A stretch of DNA of 64,000 bases from an uncultured Christensenella sp. (GTDB lineage Bacteria > Bacillota > Clostridia > Christensenellales > Borkfalkiaceae). The notes under the pieces were generated by a model. The model was not told the origin of the DNA and ran no database searches. It saw only the letters and a program-made list of their open reading frames with translations. Both the position numbers and the translations under genes were made by a program. The DNA lies in the NCBI GenBank assembly GCA_905203015.1, contig CAJKUC010000002.1, positions 186,001 to 250,000 on the forward strand. The letters are read 5' to 3'. Shown here piece after piece: positions 1 to 8,229 of this stretch (position 1 is its first letter; each line of letters opens with the position of its first letter).

Positions 1-1820
1 ATTTCCTCTTCGCCCGCTTCTTCACTCTCCGTCTCGCCGCTTTCTTCCGCTTCGCCCGCCGCGGATTCTTCGCTTTCCGAAACAGCCGTTTCGTCCGTAA
101 ACGTTGCCTCTTCCTCTGTCTCTTCCGTCTCTTCAAACGCCTGCGCCATCGCGTTTTTAAAGGTGACGTATTGGCGCGCCGCGCTCTCGTACGTTTCTTT
201 CAGGCACTCGTCGGAAAGTTCTTTTTCCTCCGCCGCGAAAAACACGCCGTGTTCGGAGTCGTCGTAACTTTCGATAAATTCCCAAAGCGCGAGGCACTGA
301 CGGAAATATTTGTTTTTCAGAATGGCGTTCGTGCGGGAAATCGGCGGATGAATATACGAAGCGCCCATTTTCTGCACAAACGGAGACGTCATATACGCCG
401 AAAATACGGCGTCGAGTTTTTCGATCCGTTCTTCCAGCGAGGCTTCGATTTCCGCCTTGCGGGCGGCGTTTTCGCTGCATTTACGCGAAATTTCGATATT
501 CAGCGAAATTTTGCACCGCAAATCTCCGTCGCGGAACGTATCCGCAAGATCCAGCGAATACACCTCTTCTTCCGCCCGGCGTTTCCGTGCCGCTTCCGCA
601 CGGCGATGCACGAAAATATACAGCCGCGAAAGCAAAGTGTTCAAAAATTTGTTTTCGTACGTCTGCAACGAATCTTCGCGGAAAATATTCAGCATCTTCG
701 TGGGCATCAGTTCGCCGTCGTCCGTTTCCGAAAGATAATCGGCATGCCGCCCGAGGTGCTGTATCGATCTGCCCGTGATCTTTTTCGTCATTTCGATCGG
801 CAGAATCTCTTCCGTTTCCGCAATGAAGCCCGTAGGGTTTCTCGTAAGCGTATCCAGTGCGGGTAGGCACTCTTCCGCCGCTTTCACCCACATTTCGTCC
901 ACGCTTCTGATCACGTATTTTTTCGTGGCTCTGATCGCCGTTTCGCCGCCCAGCAATAATTCCAGAATTTCTTTGTACGGAAAAACGGACGGCGCGATTC
1001 CGCCGCCTGCTTCCGCCGCAGACTCTTCCCTTTTCGCAGTTTCTTCCGCCGCTTCCGTCGTCGATTCTTCCGCGATCGCTTCCGCCTCGCTCACGGCTTC
1101 GAGCGTATATTCGGGTGCGCTCGCCGTTTCCTCATCGCTCGCAGCCGCGCTTTCTCCGGCGCTTTGATTTGCAACGTTCCGGTTTAATTTATCGTTTACG
1201 CCTCGTTCACCGTCGGCGTCGCCGTCGGAAGAGGAATCACCCTCTTCCGCGGCGACGCAGGGAGCCGTATGCGGCGATCTTCCGCGGATCATACGGATCA
1301 TACCGCTTGCCACAAGATTATCGAACGTATCTTTCGGCAGACTTTTCGCCGTAATCGGCGCGGGAAGATTTTTCTTGTATTCTATATCCTGTTTTCTCGT
1401 CTGTTCTTCGATGAGTTTCAGGGCATAACGAAGCGCGCCGCCGCTTTTGATTTTCAATAAAACGGGCGTATCTTCGTATTTTTTCAAAACCGAAGTGTCT
1501 TTCGTGCGGAATTTTCCTTCCGTGATCGTTGCGGGATCGATCGCCAGATAAAGGCAAAGCGTTTTTCCGTTAATCGTGATCATGGCGAGTTTGTTTCTGC
1601 GATGCGAGAACGAAACGCCCGCCCAGCCTGTGCGGGATTTCACTTTATCATACGATAAGTAGCGCGTGGCTAAAATCGCATAATAATTGCGTACGTTGTC
1701 ATCCGCCAACGCCAGTTTGGCTAAAAACGATTTTTCATACTGCAATCTTCCCACCCATTCTTCCTGCGGCCGTTCCAAAGGAGTCGCTTCCAATTCAAGT
1801 TTCTGATTCGTTTCGCTCAC
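1..1820 (-). CDS. DUF2357-family protein, partner of an McrB-like ATPase (3' end outside window)
   Basis: The frame is open from a GTG at 1820 to the window edge (606 codons and no stop), so the C-terminus is missing. The GTG has a GAGG about 10 bases upstream. Three parts are visible: an N-terminal region of about 185 residues, a strongly acidic low-complexity linker (about 187-272, rich in E, A, S, D), and a region (about 275-550) resembling DUF2357, with a GRSIQHLGRHADYL stretch near residue 357 and a TYENKFLNTLL stretch near 390. That 'YENRF' type motif is typical of DUF2357 proteins, which usually sit beside McrB-type GTPases and often carry a PD-(D/E)XK nuclease at the end; that end is not visible here. 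A second acidic stretch lies at 557-606. It is the fifth gene of the riboswitch-led operon, 123 bases after the ATPase gene. Family assignment is from recalled motifs. Confidence 0.72.
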   Translation of the reverse strand, partial: MSETNQKLELEATPLERPQEEWVGRLQYEKSFLAKLALADDNVRNYYAILATRYLSYDKVKSRTGWAGVSFSHRRNKLAMITINGKTLCLYLAIDPATITEGKFRTKDTSVLKKYEDTPVLLKIKSGGALRYALKLIEEQTRKQDIEYKKNLPAPITAKSLPKDTFDNLVASGMIRMIRGRSPHTAPCVAAEEGDSSSDGDADGERGVNDKLNRNVANQSAGESAAASDEETASAPEYTLEAVSEAEAIAEESTTEAAEETAKREESAAEAGGGIAPSVFPYKEILELLLGGETAIRATKKYVIRSVDEMWVKAAEECLPALDTLTRNPTGFIAETEEILPIEMTKKITGRSIQHLGRHADYLSETDDGELMPTKMLNIFREDSLQTYENKFLNTLLSRLYIFVHRRAEAARKRRAEEEVYSLDLADTFRDGDLRCKISLNIEISRKCSENAARKAEIEASLEERIEKLDAVFSAYMTSPFVQKMGASYIHPPISRTNAILKNKYFRQCLALWEFIESYDDSEHGVFFAAEEKELSDECLKETYESAARQYVTFKNAMAQAFEETEETEEEATFTDETAVSESEESAAGEAEESGETESEEAGEEE

Positions 1821-1943
1821 GATAATTTTTCCTCGTCTTTGTTTTATTTTTACGGATCTTTCCCGCTTCTTTTTAATGTTCCCGCAGATTCGTCGGCGGC
1901 TGCGCGATCTTTGCGCCTGATTCCGTCACGATTTGCCGATTTT

Positions 1944-3506
1944 TTAATACGTCTTTTGCAATCTCAGTAAGAACGCGATACTCTCTTTCATCTTTCCTTT
2001 GCCGAAAAGTTTATCCAGATAATCGATCAGCCCGCGTATTTCGTCGCGGATCAGCGAGAGATTAAGGCTTTCAAACTTACGGAATACCTTTGTAGCCAGA
2101 ATGTAATCCACCGCTTCCGTTTCGTCGCCGCCGCATGCCATGTATACGGGCACGAAAATTTTCAGTTGCTTCATGATACGGTTACCGAACGCCACGCGGA
2201 ATTTTTCGATCACGTACGAATCGAGATCGGCGATCTTATCCAGAAGCACGTCGGATACGGGGTTCTTTTCCACCGCCTCTTTGTAGAGGTTTTCCACGTG
2301 CGAATAAGAAATTCTCTTCGCGGGCGTTGCGGGCGCGTCGAACGGCACGCCTTTCGTATCCAGATTGATCACGAACGCACGGTCGTACACCTTGTCCGAT
2401 ACCGAGAACGTGGAATCGTCGTTGTTGATCGTGCCTACGTACCATACGTTCTGCGGAATCAACAGATTTCCGCCCGCAAGACGCTTGGGATCGCTGTCCC
2501 ACGAAGAGGGCACCAGTTCGATCTTCCATTCTTTCGGATCGGGCATTTCCAGTATGGACAGCATTTCGGCGAAATAGTATTCCACGCGCGCAATGTTCAT
2601 TTCGTCCAGCACCACCACATTGATATCGTCGTTGTACGAAGATTCGTAAATGCGGCGGAGCACTTCCGTTTCGTTGAATTTTTTCGTAAATTCGTTGAAA
2701 TACCCGAAAAGTTCGTTGCGATCACGCCAGGAAGGCTGTACGGAAGCGATCGTGGCGTCGTTCAGGAAATATTTTCCCATCACGTACGGCAGCGAAGTTT
2801 TACCCGTACCGGAAATACCCTGCAATACGATGAGTTTCGTAGCCGAGAGCCCCGCCAGCATAAGACGGATCGTCTTTTTATCATAGTACAAATGCGCAGC
2901 CGTGCAGGCGTAATTTCTGAAATCGTCGCAGATACCTTCGAGATCCAACGAATTATCGTAAGCGGGCGGCTGATAGAACGAATATTTCTCGTCCACCGCC
3001 GTAAGCCGCGCGAAACGACTTTCCACGCTCTGCTTTTCGCCCTCTTCGCCGTCCAGAGCGTTTTCCACTTCCTTGAATTCGTCCTCGAACATGCGCTTCA
3101 TCTGCTCGTACGAAAGCCCCGCCTGCGTCACTTTCAACTGCATGATTCTTTCTTTTTCCTGCGTGAGGCGCAATACGTCGCGGTGCAATTCCGAAATTTC
3201 TTCGAGGAGATCTTCGTTCCCCACCAGAGTTTTTCTGAACCGCACGAATTTACGTATTCCGATCACGATCAGAAACACCACGCCCGCCCATACGGCGAAC
3301 GTAAGAATAAACGCCAGCACGGAAAAAATCCAGTCCGCCACGCCGAACGACGCGCTCTCTTCCGACCAGAGTTTGAAATAATAGGAAAAATCGAAAATAT
3401 CGACGAATCCGTAGAATATTCCCTTGAAAATCGTCAGCAGCCCGCCGAGCATGTGACTGAAAAATTTTTTGAACCAGGTCAAAAATCCGTACAAAAATCC
3501 GTCCAC
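1944..3506 (-). CDS. Membrane-anchored McrB-like AAA+ NTPase
   Basis: 520 residues from a GTG start with GGAGG nine bases upstream. The N-terminus is hydrophobic and amphipathic (1-45), followed by a clear transmembrane segment (about 58-85), then a charged helical, probably coiled-coil region (about 97-150). The AAA+ core has Walker A GISGTGKTS (230-238), Walker B VVVLDE (297-302) directly followed by MNIARVEYYFAEML, and an NNDDSTFSVSDKVYDRA segment (361-377) in the place of the McrB NTADRS-type signature. This is the McrB/AAA_5 type that normally works with a nuclease or DUF2357 partner, and such a partner is encoded next. A membrane anchor is unusual for McrB, which is normally a soluble motor with a DNA-reading domain; I see no EVE, YTH or other reader domain. 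Its place between a SipW peptidase and DUF2357 suggests an envelope role or a membrane-tethered defence complex. Confidence 0.8.
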   Translation of the reverse strand: MDGFLYGFLTWFKKFFSHMLGGLLTIFKGIFYGFVDIFDFSYYFKLWSEESASFGVADWIFSVLAFILTFAVWAGVVFLIVIGIRKFVRFRKTLVGNEDLLEEISELHRDVLRLTQEKERIMQLKVTQAGLSYEQMKRMFEDEFKEVENALDGEEGEKQSVESRFARLTAVDEKYSFYQPPAYDNSLDLEGICDDFRNYACTAAHLYYDKKTIRLMLAGLSATKLIVLQGISGTGKTSLPYVMGKYFLNDATIASVQPSWRDRNELFGYFNEFTKKFNETEVLRRIYESSYNDDINVVVLDEMNIARVEYYFAEMLSILEMPDPKEWKIELVPSSWDSDPKRLAGGNLLIPQNVWYVGTINNDDSTFSVSDKVYDRAFVINLDTKGVPFDAPATPAKRISYSHVENLYKEAVEKNPVSDVLLDKIADLDSYVIEKFRVAFGNRIMKQLKIFVPVYMACGGDETEAVDYILATKVFRKFESLNLSLIRDEIRGLIDYLDKLFGKGKMKESIAFLLRLQKTY

Positions 3507-3542
3507 TTTACCTTACCTCCGTCAACGCTTCGGGAAATGCTC

Positions 3543-4325
3543 TCATTCGTTTTCGCCGTCTTCTCCCTTTTCTTCCGTTTTCTGCGCTTCCGCCTTTTCT
3601 TTTTCGCGGCGCAGATATTCCTCGATCGCTTTTTGTTTGATCGCCTCTTCGTCCGCAGCGGAAATCACTTTCTTTCCGTCGTTCTTCACGCTGATCAGCG
3701 TTTTTGCAAACACCACCGCTTCGTATATAAAGAACGCCGCCATTGGCAGAAGTATACACAGCCCGAACCCGAGCCGCGAAGATAAAAACGTGAACACCGA
3801 TCCGATTCCCGCCGCTTTCTTGCCCGTGTACACGGCAATGATCGACGAGCGGCGCACCTTTTCCACCTGCCCTTTGCTGTATTCCGTATTATCGCCCCGC
3901 GTGGTGACCGACGTGATTTCGTTTCCGTTTCTTTCGATCTCCACGATACGGTGCGTATTGTATTCGCCTTTAGAGAGACTGCCGTCTCCGTTGATATCCC
4001 ATTCAAAGGTGATAATATCGCCCACCTGAAGGGAATCGATCGCTTCGTCGTCTTCCGCGATATATTTCGAGATCAGCATATCGCCTTTTTTAAAGCCCGA
4101 CGGCTTATCTTCAGGCACGCCCTCGGGCTTTTCCGCGTTCATCGAATCGGAAAGTACGTTTAAATAGCATTTTCCGCCGATTTCCGTTACGTTTTTCGCG
4201 TTGGAATTTGCCGAAGCCACCACAACGGTGACAAACACGCAGAACGCCACGAAAATCCACAGAATCACGTTCACAACGATTCCCGCGATCTTTTTTCCTT
4301 TGCCCTTTTGCGCTGTCTGTTCCAT
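3543..4325 (-). CDS. sipW: SipW-like (ER-type) signal peptidase I
   Basis: 260 residues from the ATG at 4325, chosen because GGGAG lies just upstream; an ATG-less extension to 4385 has no such site. One transmembrane helix at about 13-36 is followed by the catalytic Ser in LSDSM (Ser61) and a THRIVEI motif (His125), the Ser-His pattern of ER-type/SipW peptidases rather than the Ser-Lys of SipS-type enzymes. A TTRGDNTE box follows, then a second membrane helix (about 185-210) and a charged tail rich in E and K. SipW cuts the special signal peptides of TasA/TapA-type fibre proteins, and two such candidates are encoded just upstream. An odd point is a perfect 12-residue EF-hand-like loop DINGDGSLSKGE (110-121) just before the catalytic His. 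The next gene follows after 36 bases. Confidence 0.85.
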   Translation of the reverse strand: MEQTAQKGKGKKIAGIVVNVILWIFVAFCVFVTVVVASANSNAKNVTEIGGKCYLNVLSDSMNAEKPEGVPEDKPSGFKKGDMLISKYIAEDDEAIDSLQVGDIITFEWDINGDGSLSKGEYNTHRIVEIERNGNEITSVTTRGDNTEYSKGQVEKVRRSSIIAVYTGKKAAGIGSVFTFLSSRLGFGLCILLPMAAFFIYEAVVFAKTLISVKNDGKKVISAADEEAIKQKAIEEYLRREKEKAEAQKTEEKGEDGENE

Positions 4326-4436
4326 AAAATTTTTCTCCCTTTCGGTACAATGATTCCGCGAAAAGCGTATATAAGCGTTTTCCACGGAAATAAAATGCTT
4401 TTTTATTTTCTACGTTTTGCTTTTTCTTTCGCATCC

Positions 4437-4516
4437 GGCGGCTTCGGGCGCAAATTCGCGCCGCCTGCGGCTGAGAACGCCTCGCGGAAAGCGGAAGTTT
4501 TTCTTCCGTTTTCCGC
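4437..4516 (-). other. Two intergenic hairpins between TasA-like and sipW genes
   Basis: The 220-base gap between the TasA-like gene and sipW holds two strong inverted repeats: 4484-4516 (14-base arms around a TTTTT loop on the plus strand) and 4437-4465 (GGCGGC/GCCGCC arms with an inner GCGC pairing). Neither is followed by a U-tract on the minus strand, so they do not look like plain terminators. By inference they may stabilise the upstream fibre-protein mRNA or lower read-through, giving more fibre subunit than peptidase. Confidence 0.5.
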
Positions 4517-4545
4517 ATCCGACGTTTTAAGTATTTTTTTGCTTA

Positions 4546-5307
4546 TTAAGCAGCCTTATCTACGTTGAAAGTCAGATCGATCTTAGCGCCATCAAGATTG
4601 GTGATATTGTTCGTATACACCTTTTCGTTTGCGCCGTCGAGATAAATATACACTTTCACAACAATCGCCGTCGTATCGGTAATCGAACCCGCATACAGAT
4701 CCTGAGCCGTCGTCATATTCGTCGTGGTAAATTCAGCGGCTTTCTGAGTGGTGGTAACGAGCACTTTCACAGGTTCGATGGTTTTGTCGGTACCCGTCGC
4801 AGAGTTCTGCGCGGTAATCTTCGCCGTAGCCGACAGTTTTCCCTGTTCCAGCGATCCTTTCGCCAACGTAATCGTATACGTATATTCCAACACATACTGG
4901 TTGAACGACGTCGTCGTCAACTTCGTCTTAGCCGTGGGCGTTTCGGCAGTCGATTCGGTGGGTTTTGCAGCAGTCTGATAATACCAGTTGCTGTATGTCG
5001 TGGTATCGGCTTCTTTTGCTTCGGCATCTTCCGTTTTAGCGATCGTTTCGTGCGCCGCGGGAAGCATAGCGGTATTTTCGGGATTCGTTGCCGCAGCAGA
5101 TGCCGAATTATTCGTTTGTACCTCCGGCGCCGTTTTCTCGCCTCCCATAATCAAGAGATATACGGAATCGGATTTCGCAGTGATCTGCATCCCCGTAGCC
5201 TTAACTTCTTTGTTCATGGAGAACCATGCGAAGGTGGACGTTCCGAGCATTGCAACGGAAACCAGAAGCATGCAGAACGCAGGAATGAGTTTCTTGAGTT
5301 TTTTCAT
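4546..5307 (-). CDS. TasA/camelysin-like secreted fibre protein with SipW-type signal peptide
   Basis: 253 residues. The N-terminus has the arrangement of SipW-dependent exports: MKKLKKLIPAF, a hydrophobic core, then TSTFAWFSMN, the aromatic-rich box that follows the cleavage zone in TasA-like proteins. The mature part is Thr/Ala-rich and beta-strand-like, with YTYTITLAKGSLEQGKLS about midway. It lacks an LPXTG motif and a C-terminal membrane segment, so it is probably released and assembled outside. TasA is the major amyloid-like matrix fibre in Bacillus; this is a distant relative identified by signal peptide, size and the adjacent sipW, not by close sequence match. The gene follows the anchored TasA-like gene by 113 bases and should share the riboswitch-controlled transcript. 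Confidence 0.7.
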   Translation of the reverse strand: MKKLKKLIPAFCMLLVSVAMLGTSTFAWFSMNKEVKATGMQITAKSDSVYLLIMGGEKTAPEVQTNNSASAAATNPENTAMLPAAHETIAKTEDAEAKEADTTTYSNWYYQTAAKPTESTAETPTAKTKLTTTSFNQYVLEYTYTITLAKGSLEQGKLSATAKITAQNSATGTDKTIEPVKVLVTTTQKAAEFTTTNMTTAQDLYAGSITDTTAIVVKVYIYLDGANEKVYTNNITNLDGAKIDLTFNVDKAA

Positions 5308-5420
5308 TTGTCTTTTCTCCTTTTATAAGACTTTTGTTTTTTATTATCGCCGCGTACGCCCGCGCGGAAATAATCGTGATAAAATATGTTTCGTGCCGTT
5401 TTGTGCTTTTACACACGATT

Positions 5421-6218
5421 TTACGCGCCCGCCGAACGGCTCTTTTCTTCGCCCGTTCCCGCGATCTCGAACAGCATATCCACTTTGAATTCTCCGCCGA
5501 GGCAATCGTCGGTGCACTCGGGGTCGTTCCCCTCGATCCAGATCACCACGGTGATTTTGGAAATATCGCCCGCTTTAAAGCCGTCGGTCTGATCGGAAAG
5601 CACCGTGTTGCCGCTGTAAAAATTGGTCATCACTCTGCCGTCGGGATCGATTTCGGGCGCGCCGTTGCCGCCCGTTTTCGGCTTCGCGTAATCTACGTAC
5701 GCCCCGCCGTAATCCGTTTTGCCCGTTTCGGAATCGTAATAGAACGGCGTGTAGTACACGCGCACCCGCACGGCGGCGTCGATTCCCGCCGTCATTTTGG
5801 AAATCACGATACTGTAGCGATACGAGCAACTTTCTTCGCCCGTGTTTTTCAGATAAAACGTATACGCCACGTAATTTTCGCCGTTATGTTCGCCGTTCAC
5901 GTCGTTCAGATTATCGGGAAGCGTGTTGCCGTCGATATTCGTCACGTCTTTCGCCGCCGTACAATTCAGCCGCGACGTAGGCTGTGAAAACGAAGGCGAT
6001 TCCGAAAGCGCAAGCGAATATTTCCGATCGTCGCGCCCCGCCACAGATACGGTGAAACTGCCGTATTTATTGAACAGCAGCGACACTACGTACGCGATCG
6101 ACAAAAAAGCCACGATCGCGCCGATCGCCACGGGGATCACACGGCGGTACGTTCTGTACCGCTTCACTTCCCCCGCCGTTCTTCTGAGCGAGGAAAACGG
6201 TTCTTTTCCTTCTTTCAT
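5421..6218 (-). CDS. Membrane-anchored TasA-like protein, first gene of the riboswitch operon
   Basis: 265 residues; ATG at 6218 with GGAGG ten bases upstream. A basic cytoplasmic N-terminus (1-24) precedes one hydrophobic segment (about 26-49) and then an NKYGSFTVSV sequence of the kind seen after SipW-type signal segments, so it may either be cleaved or stay anchored. The outer part holds KNTGEESCSYRYSIVISK and, near the end, a WIEGNDPECTDDCLGGEFKV stretch characteristic of TasA-like proteins of Clostridia. It may be the TapA-like base or assembly partner of the fibre. It is the first gene after the c-di-GMP riboswitch. Assignment is by motif and context; the exact role is inferred. Confidence 0.65.
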   Translation of the reverse strand: MKEGKEPFSSLRRTAGEVKRYRTYRRVIPVAIGAIVAFLSIAYVVSLLFNKYGSFTVSVAGRDDRKYSLALSESPSFSQPTSRLNCTAAKDVTNIDGNTLPDNLNDVNGEHNGENYVAYTFYLKNTGEESCSYRYSIVISKMTAGIDAAVRVRVYYTPFYYDSETGKTDYGGAYVDYAKPKTGGNGAPEIDPDGRVMTNFYSGNTVLSDQTDGFKAGDISKITVVIWIEGNDPECTDDCLGGEFKVDMLFEIAGTGEEKSRSAGA

Positions 6219-6391
6219 ATTACGTTTTCCTCCTCTTTCGTATTTTTCGGCGTATTTTTACGCCCGCCGTTACGTTTGTTTATCTTCGTTGGTTTGTTGC
6301 GTTTATGCCGTACGGCGCCGGCGGTTGTCGTCGGCAGTCGGCAGCACAGGTTTTCTTCCCGCCGCGCCGCCCGAGACCCGTAAAAAAGTGC

Positions 6392-6439
6392 AAAAAAAAC
6401 GGCTGCAATTACACCTTTCTCAGGTACAAAATTGCAACC
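6392..6439 (-). terminator. Intrinsic terminator (expression platform of the c-di-GMP riboswitch)
   Basis: On the minus strand GGTTGCAATT (6439-6430) pairs with AATTGCAGCC (6410-6401) with one G-U pair, an inner ACCT/AGGT pairing closes the top, and eight Ts follow (6399-6392). The upstream arm is also the 3' strand of the riboswitch closing stem, so aptamer folding and terminator folding compete. That arrangement predicts ligand-dependent antitermination, i.e. an ON switch. Confidence 0.8.
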
Positions 6440-6562
6440 GGGCTGACTTTTCTTCTTCTCGTGCGCGACGGAAAATTCTCTTTTCGCGCGCCGCGTTTCA
6501 TATAAAGTCCCTTGGCTTTGCGTCGCCGCCTTACGACGGTTTTGCCGACAAGTTATTGAATT
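6430..6562 (-). promoter_or_regulatory. Cyclic-di-GMP-I (GEMM-I) riboswitch aptamer
   Basis: On the minus strand the aptamer reads in order: a CGGCAAAACC box (about 6546-6537), a stem CCGTC-GTAA-GGCGG with a GNRA tetraloop, the hallmark GACGCAAAGCC (about 6524-6514), then AAGGGACTTT pairing across a long, variable P3 arm with AAAGTCAGCC, and finally CGGTTGC. These match the GEMM-I consensus (GCAAACC, GNRA-capped P2, GACGCAAAGCC, GGGxCU...AGxCAGCC, GGUUGC) as I recall it. The P1 strands AATTCAATAAC (6562-6552) and GGTTGCAATT (6439-6430) are only partly complementary. It lies in a roughly 400-base leader between a sigma-A promoter and the TasA-like operon, a job that fits c-di-GMP control of surface fibres. 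Confidence 0.86.
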
Positions 6563-6623
6563 ATCGTTTTTTCAAGCGAGAAAAACGACTGTTGTTTCGC
6601 TTTCTTCGCGTGATTCTGTATTC

Positions 6624-6652
6624 ATTTTACCAAAACGGACGGGTTTTGTCAA
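6624..6652 (-). promoter_or_regulatory. Sigma-A promoter of the TasA-like/sipW/McrB operon
   Basis: Minus-strand TTGACA (6652-6647), a 17-base spacer, and TAAAAT (6629-6624). Transcription should start near 6617, leaving a leader of about 400 bases that holds the riboswitch. The rest of the 564-base gap (6653-6782) is A/T-rich with short GCGAAGAAAC direct repeats and no gene. Confidence 0.8.
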
Positions 6653-6782
6653 ACGTTTTGCGCGAAGAAACGCGAAGAAACGCGAAAAAAGGCAAAAAAA
6701 ATTTTTCTTTTTCCTACGTTTTTTCTATGTTATTCTTTATTTCTTCCGCTTTGCACTTTCTTTACGCCGTAATTTTATTTCG

Positions 6783-8135
6783 TCACACCGTAATTTTCTC
6801 GTAAGAATACTCTTCGGCGTCGATCATGAAATACGAGCCGTCTTCGCAGGAAGGATCGGGATAAATCGTAGAAGAAAGCGATTTTCCGTCAGCGAAAAAT
6901 TCCACGGAAAATTCGTCGAGCACGATTTCGATTTCCGTAGTTTCTTTATCCGCAAACGGCATGCGGCGGATTCCGTGCAGCGAGTCTTCGTCGGTTTCTC
7001 TGCCTTCGATTTTTTCGCCCGATCCCGAGCGATCGAAAATCCATTCGCCGTTTTCCAGCGTGATTTTCGTATATCTGTCCTCTTCCGCCCGAAGATAAGC
7101 GGTGAACGAACGAAGTTTTTTCAAAGAGAAACGAAGCGCGCCGTATCTGATACGATCGCTGATCGTCACGCCGCCTTTTCCCGTTTCTTTCAACGCCGTT
7201 TTGCCGTTTATAATCGGCTTTTGCAGCAGTTCGCCGTTTTCCACAAAAAGCGCGCGCGGCACGGTGAGCATGCCCGCGAAGCCGTATTTTTCCGAAGGAA
7301 TCGAACGATCCCACATATTCAGCCAGGCGATCATCGCGTTTGCGCCCGAGAACGTCTGAGGAGCATAGAAATCGAAGCCGTAATCCGCGATCCCTTCGTT
7401 TTTGGCCGTAAATCTGCCCGTGGCGTAATCGAGCGTACCCGTATAATAACGCGCCGTATGAATATTGAGGTGCGTTTTTCCCTCGGCGGGCTGAAACTGT
7501 TCGCAACAAAGCAATAGGCCTTTATCTTCGATATAATCGGGGCACTCGATCATTTCGCCTTTTGAATCCTTGCCGAAAAGATCCCCTACGAACCGCCATT
7601 TTTTCAGATCTTCCGAGGTATACAGCAGAATTCTGCCCTTCCCGCCGATTTTTTTCGCGGCAACCACGCAATAAAACGCGTCGTCTTTTTTCCACATTTT
7701 CGGATCGCGGAAATCGCAGGGAGAATACCCCTCGGGCAGATCGTTTTCGCCGATCACCACGCCGAGTTTTTCAAAATGTACCCCGTCTTCGCTCACCGCC
7801 AGAGCCTGCCGCTGACGGATATTTTCTCCGCCGCCGTTTTCGGTGAACGACGTATATAAAAGCCACAGTTTATCCTGCCACACCAGCGCGCTTCCCGAAA
7901 AACAGCCGTCGTCGTTTTCATCGGGGTACAATGCGGGCGCAAGCGTTTCCCAATGCGTTAAATCGCCGCTCACTGCGTGCCCCCAGTGCATCGGCCCCCA
8001 ATGCGTAGCCTCGGGATAATACTGATAGAACGCGTGATATTTCCCGCGATAGTAAACGAGCCCGTTCGGATCGTTTATCCAGCCTTCTCCGCCCGTGATA
8101 TGAAAATGCGGACGTAATTTTTTATCGATACTCAT
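6783..8135 (-). CDS. Intracellular GH32 beta-fructofuranosidase / sucrose-6-phosphate hydrolase type
   Basis: 450 residues without a signal peptide, so cytoplasmic. The three GH32 signatures are present: WINDPNG with the nucleophile Asp22, DFRDPKMW with the transition-state-stabilising RDP Asp, and MIECPD with the acid/base Glu. It should hydrolyse imported sucrose or short fructo-oligosaccharides to release fructose, which the fructokinase of this locus can phosphorylate. It is the last gene of the importer unit, 94 bases after the secreted binding protein; a GC-rich hairpin occupies that gap. GGAGG precedes the ATG at 8135. Whether it prefers phosphorylated sucrose cannot be told from sequence; no PTS gene is nearby and the ABC importer suggests unphosphorylated substrate. 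Confidence 0.9.
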   Translation of the reverse strand: MSIDKKLRPHFHITGGEGWINDPNGLVYYRGKYHAFYQYYPEATHWGPMHWGHAVSGDLTHWETLAPALYPDENDDGCFSGSALVWQDKLWLLYTSFTENGGGENIRQRQALAVSEDGVHFEKLGVVIGENDLPEGYSPCDFRDPKMWKKDDAFYCVVAAKKIGGKGRILLYTSEDLKKWRFVGDLFGKDSKGEMIECPDYIEDKGLLLCCEQFQPAEGKTHLNIHTARYYTGTLDYATGRFTAKNEGIADYGFDFYAPQTFSGANAMIAWLNMWDRSIPSEKYGFAGMLTVPRALFVENGELLQKPIINGKTALKETGKGGVTISDRIRYGALRFSLKKLRSFTAYLRAEEDRYTKITLENGEWIFDRSGSGEKIEGRETDEDSLHGIRRMPFADKETTEIEIVLDEFSVEFFADGKSLSSTIYPDPSCEDGSYFMIDAEEYSYEKITV

Positions 8136-8184
8136 ATAAAACCTGCCTCCGAGTATTTTGCTTTTGTCTGTTTCTTCTTTCGCA

Positions 8185-8215
8185 GCGCCCGCGCGTTTTT
8201 TCGCTATGCGGGCGC
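8185..8215 (-). other. Intergenic GC-rich hairpin without U-tract
   Basis: GCGCCCGC (8185-8192) and GCGGGCGC (8208-8215) are exact inverted repeats between the binding-protein gene and the GH32 gene. No run of Ts follows on the minus strand. It may act as a processing or 3'-stability element between the surface-protein message and the intracellular enzyme message. Confidence 0.5.
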
Positions 8216-8229
8216 CGCGTTCGCGCCGT

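Noticed and set aside
1..3506. Plain McrBC-type restriction system
   Set aside because: No McrC, no methyl-DNA reader domain and a membrane-anchored ATPase; the operon partners are export and fibre genes. A defence role stays possible but the standard label is not supported.
2166..3785. A 539-codon open frame on the plus strand
   Set aside because: It lies antisense to the McrB-like and sipW genes, is rich in R, H and F as expected of a shadow frame, and has no domain or ribosome binding site.
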